This document shows positions 19,166 to 26,190 of a DNA stretch of 64,000 nucleotides, in pieces. The translations under genes were made by a program, and so were the position numbers. Every line of letters starts with the position of its first letter. Position 1 is the stretch's first letter. The notes beneath the pieces are model-generated. The model did no database searches and was not told the origin of the DNA. It saw only the letters and a list, made by a program, of their open reading frames with translations. Source of the stretch: Cyclobacteriaceae bacterium. Its GTDB lineage: Bacteria; Bacteroidota; Bacteroidia; Cytophagales; Cyclobacteriaceae. The DNA lies in contig JAEUUC010000011.1 of assembly GCA_016787665.1 (NCBI GenBank), forward strand, positions 1 through 64,000, in the 5' to 3' direction.

Positions 19166-20833
19166 TTACTTCTTCACCGGCTCACGATGACCTACCCACG
19201 TGAACCGCCTGTTGACATAATCCGGATTAGTGAATGACGCATTGCCGGAAGGATTGCCACCGGTCACATGAAAATCAGAAAAGGCTGCATTCTGATTCAT
19301 GTAAATGGCACCGGTCAGATTAAAGCTGACGGGCGTAGCGGCCAATGCCATTTCATCGGCAATTTTCTCCTTCACCTGCGCATCGGTGGTATAGGCACCG
19401 CAACTAATGGCGCCATGTTGCCGGGCCATCTCTTGTGCCAGCGCAACAGACTCATCCGTGCTCTTGGTTTTGATCAATAGCGCGATTGGCCCAAACAACT
19501 CTTTACTAAAAACATCCTTTTTGGATGAGTCGACCTCCACCACAACCGGGGTTGCCACACGCGCATTTTTGAACATCGGGTTTTCAAAAACACGGGACTT
19601 CAGCCACACTTTTCCCGGCAAATGGGCTGCTTCGGCAACCCGCTCAGCCGTCTTCTTGCTTTGTACCGCTCCCAATACAAACGGCCCCGCCTTTGGGTTA
19701 TCCACCAGGCTGTTGATCTGACCTACAAACTTCTCCGCGAATTCTTCAAAGCTTACCGTTCCCCCGGGAGTTTTGATACCGGAAGCCGGTATGTAAAAGT
19801 TTTGTGGAGCTGTGCACATTTGGCCGCTGTATAAGTTTACAGAGAAGGCAAGGTTCGCGGCTGTCTTGTCGATGTCCTCTACCGAATCGAGAATAACCGA
19901 ATTGACACCTGTTTTCTCGGTGAACACTGTTTTGCCCGGCAATGCTTCCAGATACGAACCAAAGGCTGAGTTGCCCGTGAAATCAATCAACTTCACGCTC
20001 GGGTGTTCAGCCAATTCCTTCGTTATCATCTTATCAAATGTATCCACCGCCAACTGGCATATGTTGGGGTCCAAATTGTTTTCAACCAATACCTTTTGAA
20101 TTTCGGCAACGAAAATTGCAATAGGAAGAATGGCGCCCGGATGAGGCTTTACAATCACCGGGTTGCCCGTCATGAGGCTGGCGTAAATGCCCGTTACCGA
20201 GTTCCAGGTTGGGAACGTTGAACAGCCGATGACGACCGAAATGCCTTTCGGCACCGCACGCCACTCCTTATTCAGTTGCACGTTGAACTTACCCATCGGC
20301 TTGTCCCACACCGCCTTCGCGGGAAAACGATTGAGCTCTTCGTAAGCTGCCGCAATCGCCTCCAACGCCCGATCGGCTGCATGCGGCCCCGAAGCCTGAA
20401 ACGCCATCATATAACCCTGTCCCGTGGTATGCATGGTGGCATAGGCTATATCGAAGAAACGATTCTTGACGCTATCCAACGACTCTAATAAGATTCCACC
20501 ACGATCGTCTATGCTGACCTTACGCCAAGTTTGGAACGCTGCCAAGGCATTGCTGATCAAGGTGTCCACCGAAGAAATCGGATAGGAAATTTTCAAAGGC
20601 TCTTGCAAATAGGGAGATTCCTCCTGCCCGGCCCAACCGGTTGCTCCCGTTTGCTTTAGCTCGTCAAACTTTTTACCCAGATAGGACTTGAACTTGGCCT
20701 GACCATCGGCATCGGCTGTTTCGCCATAGATGGCAGGAGCCGGGTGTTCGGGGAAAGCCGCATAAAATGTGCGTTGGTGAAGAGCTTCAATTGCTTTGGT
20801 AATCTCTTCTCGGTGTTTTTCTATCAAACTCAT
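19166..20833 (-). CDS. paaN: PaaN-type aldehyde dehydrogenase (phenylacetic acid degradation)
   Basis: 555 residues, matching the PaaN subfamily that lacks the hydratase domain. The aldehyde dehydrogenase Cys is in LYSGQMCTAPQNFY, the general-base Glu in VFTEKTGVNS, and the NAD-site Asn in FPTWNSVTG. It has the PaaN-type N-terminal FYAAFPEHPAPAIYGETADA segment. Members oxidise an aldehyde during phenylacetyl-CoA ring-cleavage metabolism. No other paa genes are in the window, so the true substrate is uncertain. The start overlaps the stop of the small upstream gene (ATGA), implying coupled translation. Confidence 0.87.
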   Translation of the reverse strand: MSLIEKHREEITKAIEALHQRTFYAAFPEHPAPAIYGETADADGQAKFKSYLGKKFDELKQTGATGWAGQEESPYLQEPLKISYPISSVDTLISNALAAFQTWRKVSIDDRGGILLESLDSVKNRFFDIAYATMHTTGQGYMMAFQASGPHAADRALEAIAAAYEELNRFPAKAVWDKPMGKFNVQLNKEWRAVPKGISVVIGCSTFPTWNSVTGIYASLMTGNPVIVKPHPGAILPIAIFVAEIQKVLVENNLDPNICQLAVDTFDKMITKELAEHPSVKLIDFTGNSAFGSYLEALPGKTVFTEKTGVNSVILDSVEDIDKTAANLAFSVNLYSGQMCTAPQNFYIPASGIKTPGGTVSFEEFAEKFVGQINSLVDNPKAGPFVLGAVQSKKTAERVAEAAHLPGKVWLKSRVFENPMFKNARVATPVVVEVDSSKKDVFSKELFGPIALLIKTKSTDESVALAQEMARQHGAISCGAYTTDAQVKEKIADEMALAATPVSFNLTGAIYMNQNAAFSDFHVTGGNPSGNASFTNPDYVNRRFTWVGHREPVKK

Positions 20834-20991
20834 TTGGATAAATTTTCCTTTTTTACTGATTCAGACCCCTCACGAAATCCCTTCTTGAAAGCTTCGACAT
20901 TGCCTCTCCAATCGGCCACAAGTTCAATCACAAACATAGCCAGCATTCCCAAAAGGAACACCCGCACATCTCTTTTTGTAATTCCTTTCAT
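20830..20991 (-). CDS. small single-pass membrane protein, 53 residues
   Basis: A minus-strand frame of 53 codons starts at ATG 20991 (MKGITKRDVRVFLLGMLAMF) and ends in a TGA that overlaps the paaN ATG by four bases. It has a basic N-terminus (KRD), one hydrophobic segment at about residues 11-25, then D-W and an amphipathic F-K-K-G-F-R-E-G tail. This basic/TM/DW/GF.G layout recalls short, unnamed inner-membrane proteins common in Bacteroidota. It lies 12 nt after the DUF4197 gene stop. Short length limits certainty, but the start and stop overlaps support a real gene. Confidence 0.7.
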   Translation of the reverse strand: MKGITKRDVRVFLLGMLAMFVIELVADWRGNVEAFKKGFREGSESVKKENLSK

Positions 20992-21003
20992 ATTCGTTGT
21001 ATT

Positions 21004-21720
21004 CTATTTTTGATAACCAAACACCCGCCTGAGAAGTTCGGTGGTGCGCTCGGCCGGGTTTTCGCGGATTTTTTTCTCTTCCACCGCAATGGTGATGAAC
21101 AGACCTTGCAGGGCCAAGTCCGTGGCGTATTCGGTCAAGTCGGGATTTACCTTTTGCACAAACGGAAGATTGTTATAGCGTGTAACCAAATCTCCATAGT
21201 ACCGCGTGGCATTCACTTTATCAAGCGAAGTCTGGATGACCGGTTTGAACTTTTCGCGCAAAGCCGCGCTGGTGGTGCGTTGTAAATATTGCGTTGCTGC
21301 ATCGGGGTCACTTTTCAAAATCGCCCAGGCGTCATCAATCGTCAGGGAGCGAATGGCTGAGATAAATATCGGCTTGGCCTCCTTGGCTGCCTCTTCGGCT
21401 CCCCGGTTCAGCGTCATAACAAACTTGTCGACTTCATTGCCCAGGCCAATCTGCCGAAGCTTGTCCTCCACTTTTTTTGCATCGGGCGGAAACGGAATGC
21501 TGATCTGGGGATTTCGAAAATAGCCATCAACTTGCGATACCTGATCGGCTCCGGTGGAAATGCCTTTAATCAGCGCCTCGCGCAAACCCGATCCCACTTC
21601 CTCGGTTGTCAGGGGCTTTTCGCCTCCCATCATTTTATTGGCGTCCGAAATGGCCTGATTCAGTTGCGCGGTGGTACAGGCACCGAGAACAAACAATCCG
21701 GCTATGGACATGCGGCTCAT
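21004..21720 (-). CDS. DUF4197 lipoprotein
   Basis: 238 residues with a lipobox (LFVLGAC, Cys15), so probably attached to a membrane on the periplasmic side. The mature part is a DUF4197 domain: GLREALIKGISTGADQVSQVDGYFRNP, IPFPPDAKKVEDKLRQIGLG, then SLDKVNATRYYGDLVTRYNNLPF. The function of DUF4197 is unknown. A TAnnTTTG element ends four nt before the ATG at 21720; if transcription starts there, the internal ATG at 21711 (MSIAGLF) is an alternative start. First gene of the run DUF4197-small protein-paaN. Confidence 0.85.
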   Translation of the reverse strand: MSRMSIAGLFVLGACTTAQLNQAISDANKMMGGEKPLTTEEVGSGLREALIKGISTGADQVSQVDGYFRNPQISIPFPPDAKKVEDKLRQIGLGNEVDKFVMTLNRGAEEAAKEAKPIFISAIRSLTIDDAWAILKSDPDAATQYLQRTTSAALREKFKPVIQTSLDKVNATRYYGDLVTRYNNLPFVQKVNPDLTEYATDLALQGLFITIAVEEKKIRENPAERTTELLRRVFGYQK

Positions 21721-21724
21721 GCCA

Positions 21725-21732
21725 CAAAAGTA
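21725..21732 (-). promoter_or_regulatory. -7 element TACTTTTG of the DUF4197-paaN operon
   Basis: Minus-strand TACTTTTG, an exact TAnnTTTG match, four nt before the ATG at 21720 and 13 nt before that at 21711. It implies a very short or absent 5' leader. Confidence 0.5.
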
Positions 21733-21748
21733 CGATAAACGAGGTCAA

Positions 21749-23020
21749 TCAAGCGGCCAGTGTCTCAGCCGAAATTTCACTGATCGACCGACACCCCGCT
21801 AATGCCATCGTCAATTCAAAATCAGCCATGAAATGCCGCAGTACTTCATATACACCTCGCTGCCCGGCAATGGCTAAACCATAGGCATAGGGCCGCCCGA
21901 TGCACACCGCAGTTGCTCCCAGCGCCAAGGCCTTAAACATATCGGCACCGCCCCGCACACCTCCATCTAATAAAATTGGCACTTGCTTGTTCACCGCTTT
22001 CGCAATAGCCGGCAGCGCCTGCAGCGTACCAATGGAGCCATCCACCTGACGGCCTCCGTGGTTGGAGATGATGATGCCCTGCACACCATAGTCGAGTGCC
22101 TGGCGCGCATCGTCCGGATGAAGGACGCCCTTCAACAATACCGGAAGCTTCGTGTGTTGCCGCAGGAATGCGAGGTCATCCCAGGTGAGCGCAGGGTTGG
22201 AGTAAATGCTGATGAATTTTTGAACGGCCTTGATCGGCCGGCCCGAGCGTAGCTTGTTCAAAAAACCTGTTCCCGGATAAGAGTTGACCATTTTCACCAG
22301 GCCGGCCAGCGAATGAGCCGTAATCGTTCGCCTCACATTTGGGTCGGTCGGCTCGTCCATCAGTTTTTGAAATACGGGGTCAGACGTATACTGCGCAATG
22401 CCTTTGCCTTCCATGAAGGGAAGATACGCGCCATCGAGATCGCGCGAGCGCCAACCGAGCATGGTCGTGTCCAACGTCACCACAATGGCGGAGCATCCGC
22501 ACTTTTCCGCGCGCTGCACAAACGAGGCTACAAGGTCGCGCGACTTACTCCAATACAATTGGAACCAACGCGGGCTCATACCCATGGCGGCCGCTACTTC
22601 CTCCATGGGCTTGCTGGCCTGATTGGAAAAAATGTACGGCACATCTAATGCCGCGGCTGCCCGGCCTACCGCCACATCGGCATCGGGGTGAACCAGTTCC
22701 AGTACGCCAACCGGAGCAAGCATCAGCGGGGAAGGAAAAGTTTGATCAAACAAACTGACGCGCGTATCGCGATTACTGACATCGCGCAGCATGCGGGGCA
22801 CAATCTTGTATTGCTCAAATGCTGACCGGTTGTTGGCCACCGTGCTTTCCAGGCCGGCACCACCGGCTATGTAAGCCCAGGCCGCAGGCGACATCGCCTT
22901 TTCGGCTTGTTGCTCCAGTGTAGATAAACTGATGGGCACCGACATCCGGTGACCCGCAAAACCGTTGAGGTAAATCTCACGCTGCCAGCCGGCAGCCGAG
23001 TTTTCGTTGGTCTGTACCAT
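21749..23020 (-). CDS. FMN-dependent alpha-hydroxy-acid dehydrogenase/oxidase
   Basis: 423 residues from ATG 23020 (MVQTNENSAAGWQREIYL); an upstream extension lies in the promoter and in a hairpin. The family signatures are present: AWAYIAGGAGLEST near the N-terminus, LMLAPVGVLELVHPD, FQLYW, the active-site IISNHGGRQVDGSIGTLQALP with catalytic His and Arg, and DGGVRGGADMFKALALGA. Relatives include lactate 2-monooxygenase and lactate dehydrogenase (LldD). The substrate is an L-2-hydroxy acid such as lactate, inferred only. Cytoplasmic. A perfect 7-bp hairpin lies directly before the start. Confidence 0.87.
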   Translation of the reverse strand: MVQTNENSAAGWQREIYLNGFAGHRMSVPISLSTLEQQAEKAMSPAAWAYIAGGAGLESTVANNRSAFEQYKIVPRMLRDVSNRDTRVSLFDQTFPSPLMLAPVGVLELVHPDADVAVGRAAAALDVPYIFSNQASKPMEEVAAAMGMSPRWFQLYWSKSRDLVASFVQRAEKCGCSAIVVTLDTTMLGWRSRDLDGAYLPFMEGKGIAQYTSDPVFQKLMDEPTDPNVRRTITAHSLAGLVKMVNSYPGTGFLNKLRSGRPIKAVQKFISIYSNPALTWDDLAFLRQHTKLPVLLKGVLHPDDARQALDYGVQGIIISNHGGRQVDGSIGTLQALPAIAKAVNKQVPILLDGGVRGGADMFKALALGATAVCIGRPYAYGLAIAGQRGVYEVLRHFMADFELTMALAGCRSISEISAETLAA

Positions 23021-23021
23021 G

Positions 23022-23040
23022 TTCCTTCTTTCGGAAGGAA
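23022..23040 (-). promoter_or_regulatory. hairpin masking the start region of the hydroxy-acid dehydrogenase gene
   Basis: On the minus strand TTCCTTC-CGAAA-GAAGGAA folds into a 7-bp stem with a five-base loop, ending one nt before the ATG. The 3' arm contains the purine-rich GAAGGAA that would be the ribosome site. Function inferred only. Confidence 0.4.
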
Positions 23041-23045
23041 AGATA
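23038..23045 (-). promoter_or_regulatory. possible -7 element TATCTTTC
   Basis: Minus-strand TATCTTTC matches seven of the eight pattern positions of TAnnTTTG. It is 17 nt before the ATG of the hydroxy-acid dehydrogenase gene and overlaps the upstream arm of the hairpin there. Confidence 0.3.
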
Positions 23046-23055
23046 CCAAAAAAGA

Positions 23056-24741
23056 TTAGCGCCAGCCTTTCGTTTTGCGGGCAAACCAATCATCCCGACT
23101 CTTCTTTTTGGATGGCTTCACCTTTTTGGGGCGATCGTCCGAAGGACCGGTTATTTCCACGCGCACCATACGGCCTTTGTATTCAAAACCATGTAAATGC
23201 TCGCGGGCAGAATCCGTGAGTGATTTATCGACCTCAAAAAATGAATAAGCGCCTTTGACATCAATCTTTCCAATGTCCTTGCCTTTTAAACCCGTGCGAT
23301 CGCAAATCAGCGCGAGGAGTTTGCCCTTGTCAAGGCCGTCCATCTTACCCAGGTTAATAAACAAACGATCACCGGTAACAAACCGCTCGTTGGATTCATA
23401 CGTTTCGCCTTTCGTTGATTTGTTCAAATCGGGCGCGCCCCGGTAATAGTCCAACAAGTGATTAAACTCCAGAGAGGTGAACCGTTTAATGATGTCTTCT
23501 TTACTCAGGGGCATGAGTTCTTCATACACGGCCGGCAGCAAGTCATTAATCTCATGCTCAACCACGTTAACCTCCCGCAAGCGGTGTACCAGCTGAAGTA
23601 GTCGCTTCTGGCAAACTTCAGCACCGGTGGGTACGAGTTTGCGTTCAAATGTGGTCTGAATGGCCTTTTCGATCTGGCGGATTTTGCCGGTCTCCTTTTT
23701 CGTGACGATGGCGAGGCTAATGCCTTTCTTCCCTGCCCGTGCGGTTCGGCCACTTCGGTGGGTGTAGAATTCCAACTCATCCGGGAGATTGAGGTTGATG
23801 ACGTGTGTAATGTTACTCACGTCAATACCCCGTGCCGCAACATCGGTCGCCACCAAGAGCTGTAGGGTTTTCTCCTTAAACGCTTTCATTACTTTATCGC
23901 GCTGCTGTTGGGTCAGGTCACCGTGCAGGGCATCGGCATTGTACCCATCGCGGATCAGATTTTCGGCTATGCGTTGGGTGTCCAGCTTGGTGCGACAAAA
24001 AACCACGGCAAAAATGTCGAGGTTGTAGTCCACGATTCGCTTGAGCGCATCATAGCGATGACGCTCGTCTACCACAAGGTATTGGTGTTCGATGTTTTCG
24101 TTACCCTGATTCTTTTGACCAATGGTAAGTTCAAAGGGATCGGACATATAAGCCTGGGCAATGGCCCGCACTTCGCGTGGCATCGTAGCCGAGAAAAGCC
24201 ATACATTTTTGGTGTCCGGTGTGTCCGCCAATATATGATCGATATCTTCTTTGAAGCCCATGTTGAGCATTTCATCAGCCTCATCCAGCACCACAAAACG
24301 GATAGACGAAATATTCACCACCTGCCGGTCCATCAGGTCCATCAGGCGACCGGGTGTGGCGACCAGAATTTGGGCTCCCCGCTTAACCCGCCTGATCTGC
24401 TCGCTGATGCTGGCACCACCGTAAACGGGAACGATATTGAAGTTCTTGACGCCCTTTGAAAAATTCTCCAGGTCGTTGTGAATTTGAAGGCACAATTCGC
24501 GTGTGGGGGCAAGCACGAGAGCCTGTGTGCTGCGTTGTTGCACATCGCAAAGGTGAACCAGCGGCAGGCCAAAGGCTGCGGTTTTACCCGTGCCGGTCTG
24601 AGCGAGCGCAACCACATCGCGGTCGCCTTGTAATAATACCGGAATAATTTTCTCCTGTACGGGGGTTGGTGTTTCGAAACCTAGTCCTTGAATGGTTTCG
24701 AGCAATGCACCGGACAGCCCCAGTGCCTGAAATGATGACAT
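23056..24741 (-). CDS. DEAD-box ATP-dependent RNA helicase with C-terminal RNA-binding domain
   Basis: 561 residues from ATG 24741 (MSSFQALGLSGALLETIQ); a longer frame would start inside the promoter. All helicase motifs are readable: Q motif, AQTGTGKTAAFG, PTRELCLQI, TPGRLMDL, VLDEADEMLNMGF, LFSATMP, then ARGIDV and HRSGRTARAG in the second RecA domain. A DbpA-type RNA-binding domain (RLFINLGKMDGLDKGKLL, VKGAYSFFEV) is near residues 450-530 with a Lys/Arg-rich tail. This arrangement is that of DeaD/CsdA, which acts in ribosome assembly and RNA turnover, often cold-induced. Confidence 0.94.
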   Translation of the reverse strand: MSSFQALGLSGALLETIQGLGFETPTPVQEKIIPVLLQGDRDVVALAQTGTGKTAAFGLPLVHLCDVQQRSTQALVLAPTRELCLQIHNDLENFSKGVKNFNIVPVYGGASISEQIRRVKRGAQILVATPGRLMDLMDRQVVNISSIRFVVLDEADEMLNMGFKEDIDHILADTPDTKNVWLFSATMPREVRAIAQAYMSDPFELTIGQKNQGNENIEHQYLVVDERHRYDALKRIVDYNLDIFAVVFCRTKLDTQRIAENLIRDGYNADALHGDLTQQQRDKVMKAFKEKTLQLLVATDVAARGIDVSNITHVINLNLPDELEFYTHRSGRTARAGKKGISLAIVTKKETGKIRQIEKAIQTTFERKLVPTGAEVCQKRLLQLVHRLREVNVVEHEINDLLPAVYEELMPLSKEDIIKRFTSLEFNHLLDYYRGAPDLNKSTKGETYESNERFVTGDRLFINLGKMDGLDKGKLLALICDRTGLKGKDIGKIDVKGAYSFFEVDKSLTDSAREHLHGFEYKGRMVRVEITGPSDDRPKKVKPSKKKSRDDWFARKTKGWR

Positions 24742-24762
24742 GTAAATCAATTGTGTGAACCT

Positions 24763-24770
24763 CAAAGGTA
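24763..24770 (-). promoter_or_regulatory. -7 element TACCTTTG of the DEAD-box helicase gene
   Basis: Minus-strand TACCTTTG matches TAnnTTTG and is 21 nt before the chosen ATG at 24741. It supports that start over the longer frame beginning at 24765. Confidence 0.5.
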
Positions 24771-24816
24771 CGCAATCCTAACCGGCTGACCGCCAGCGCT
24801 TGTAACACCAAACAAA

Positions 24817-24856
24817 TACCTGCAAAAGTGAGGCTAAACCTGTTTATTTGCAGGTA
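24817..24856. repeat. 10-bp inverted repeat in the helicase/cinA intergenic region
   Basis: TACCTGCAAA (24817-24826) and TTTGCAGGTA (24847-24856) are perfect inverted repeats with a 20-nt spacer, in the 146-bp divergent gap. It could be an operator read by both genes or a hairpin in the cinA leader. The 10-mer AAATCAATTG also occurs twice in this gap, once near each gene. Confidence 0.5.
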
Positions 24857-24887
24857 GCAAATCAATTGATCCTCCTTTTCTATTGCC

Positions 24888-26138
24888 ATGCAACCAGTAT
24901 TAGCTGAACTGCTCACCATCGGTGATGAAATCTTGTACGGCCAAATTGTAGATACCAACTCGCAATGGATGAGCGTGGCGCTGGCTGAAGCCGGGATTCG
25001 GGTTGTGCGCAAGACCAGTGTAGGCGATCAGGAAGAGGAAATTCTGAAAGCCCTGAACGATGCAGAAGAAAGGGCCGATATTGTTCTCATCACCGGTGGA
25101 CTTGGCCCTACCAATGACGACCTCACCAAACCGTGCCTGGTGAAGTATTTCAACACCCGGTTGATCATCAATGAGGAAGCACTAGAAGAAGTGACGGCTT
25201 TCTTTAAAAGCCGCGGTCGCGAATTGACCGAGCTGAACCGGCAGCAGGCAGCCTTGCCGGCTAACTGTGTAAAGATAACCAACACCATGGGCACAGCCCC
25301 GGGTATGTGGTTTCACGAACGTGGCAAAGTCTTCGTCTCTATGCCGGGTGTTCCGCATGAAATGAAGCGGATGATGACCGATCTGGTGATTCCTAAACTG
25401 CAGCAAACATTTGCGCTACCGGTTATTTACCACAAAATAATACGCACGGTTGGAATTGGCGAGTCGTTTCTTGCTGAAAAAATCAAGCCTTGGGAGAGTC
25501 GATTACCCACCCACATTAAACTCGCCTATTTGCCGAGCCTGGGCGAGGTAAAACTGCGGCTTACCGGCACCGGCAAATCAAAAGAAACGTTGGAAATCGA
25601 AACCGATCAACTGGCCCGTGAACTGGACCCGTTGGTGGGTGAATACATTTACGGCTACGGGGAGGACCCACTACCGGTGGTGCTCGGGCGCACCCTTCGC
25701 GACCGCCACTTCACGCTGTCAATTGCCGAAAGTTGCACCGGAGGCTATTTGTCGCACCTAATTACCAGTGTGCCAGGCAGTAGCGAGTATTTCCTGGGTA
25801 GTATGGTCCCCTACGCCTACGAAATCAAGAAATGGCAGTTGGGCGTTAAGCCCGAAGTGCTGGAAAAACACGGAGCCGTAAGTGAGCCGACCATTATTGA
25901 AATGGCCAATATCGTGCGTGCCAAATTTAATACCGATATTGGCGTGGCTACCAGTGGAATTGCCGGGCCTGGTGGCGCTACCCCCGAAAAACCGGTAGGC
26001 TTGGTTTGGATTGCGTATTCGGACAAGCACAAAACGGTAACACGAAAACTTCAGCTTTCGAACGACCGCATGATCAACATCCGAATGGCCAGTATGGCCG
26101 TGCTCAACCTGATACGGCTGAATTTACCCCCAGCATAA
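24888..26138 (+). CDS. cinA: CinA-family protein (nicotinamide-nucleotide amidase, competence/damage-inducible protein A)
   Basis: 416 residues, the usual length of two-domain CinA. The N-terminal molybdopterin-binding-like domain begins LAELLTIGDEILYGQIVDTNSQ and includes LITGGLGPTNDDLT. The C-terminal CinA domain has LSIAESCTGGYLSHLIT and GVATSGIAGPGGATPEKPVGLVW, the amidase site. Members cleave ADP-ribose and/or deamidate NMN in pyridine-nucleotide recycling in the cytoplasm. It is divergent from the helicase gene. Confidence 0.94.
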   Translation: MQPVLAELLTIGDEILYGQIVDTNSQWMSVALAEAGIRVVRKTSVGDQEEEILKALNDAEERADIVLITGGLGPTNDDLTKPCLVKYFNTRLIINEEALEEVTAFFKSRGRELTELNRQQAALPANCVKITNTMGTAPGMWFHERGKVFVSMPGVPHEMKRMMTDLVIPKLQQTFALPVIYHKIIRTVGIGESFLAEKIKPWESRLPTHIKLAYLPSLGEVKLRLTGTGKSKETLEIETDQLARELDPLVGEYIYGYGEDPLPVVLGRTLRDRHFTLSIAESCTGGYLSHLITSVPGSSEYFLGSMVPYAYEIKKWQLGVKPEVLEKHGAVSEPTIIEMANIVRAKFNTDIGVATSGIAGPGGATPEKPVGLVWIAYSDKHKTVTRKLQLSNDRMINIRMASMAVLNLIRLNLPPA

Positions 26139-26182
26139 CATAACATTGCCATAACATGGCACAACGTGTAGCATAATATCTT
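26139..26182 (+). promoter_or_regulatory. Pho-box-like tandem 11-bp repeats before the phosphate transporter
   Basis: CATAACATTGC (26139-26149) and CATAACATGGC (26150-26160) are adjacent 11-bp direct repeats differing at one base. CATAA recurs at 26172, exactly two further 11-bp steps on. Pho boxes of other bacteria consist of 11-bp repeat units. A near-consensus -7 element (TATCTTTC, 26177-26184) follows 16 nt after the second repeat, and the transporter ATG is at 26191. PhoB-type control is inferred. Confidence 0.5.
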
Positions 26183-26190
26183 TCGGCCTT

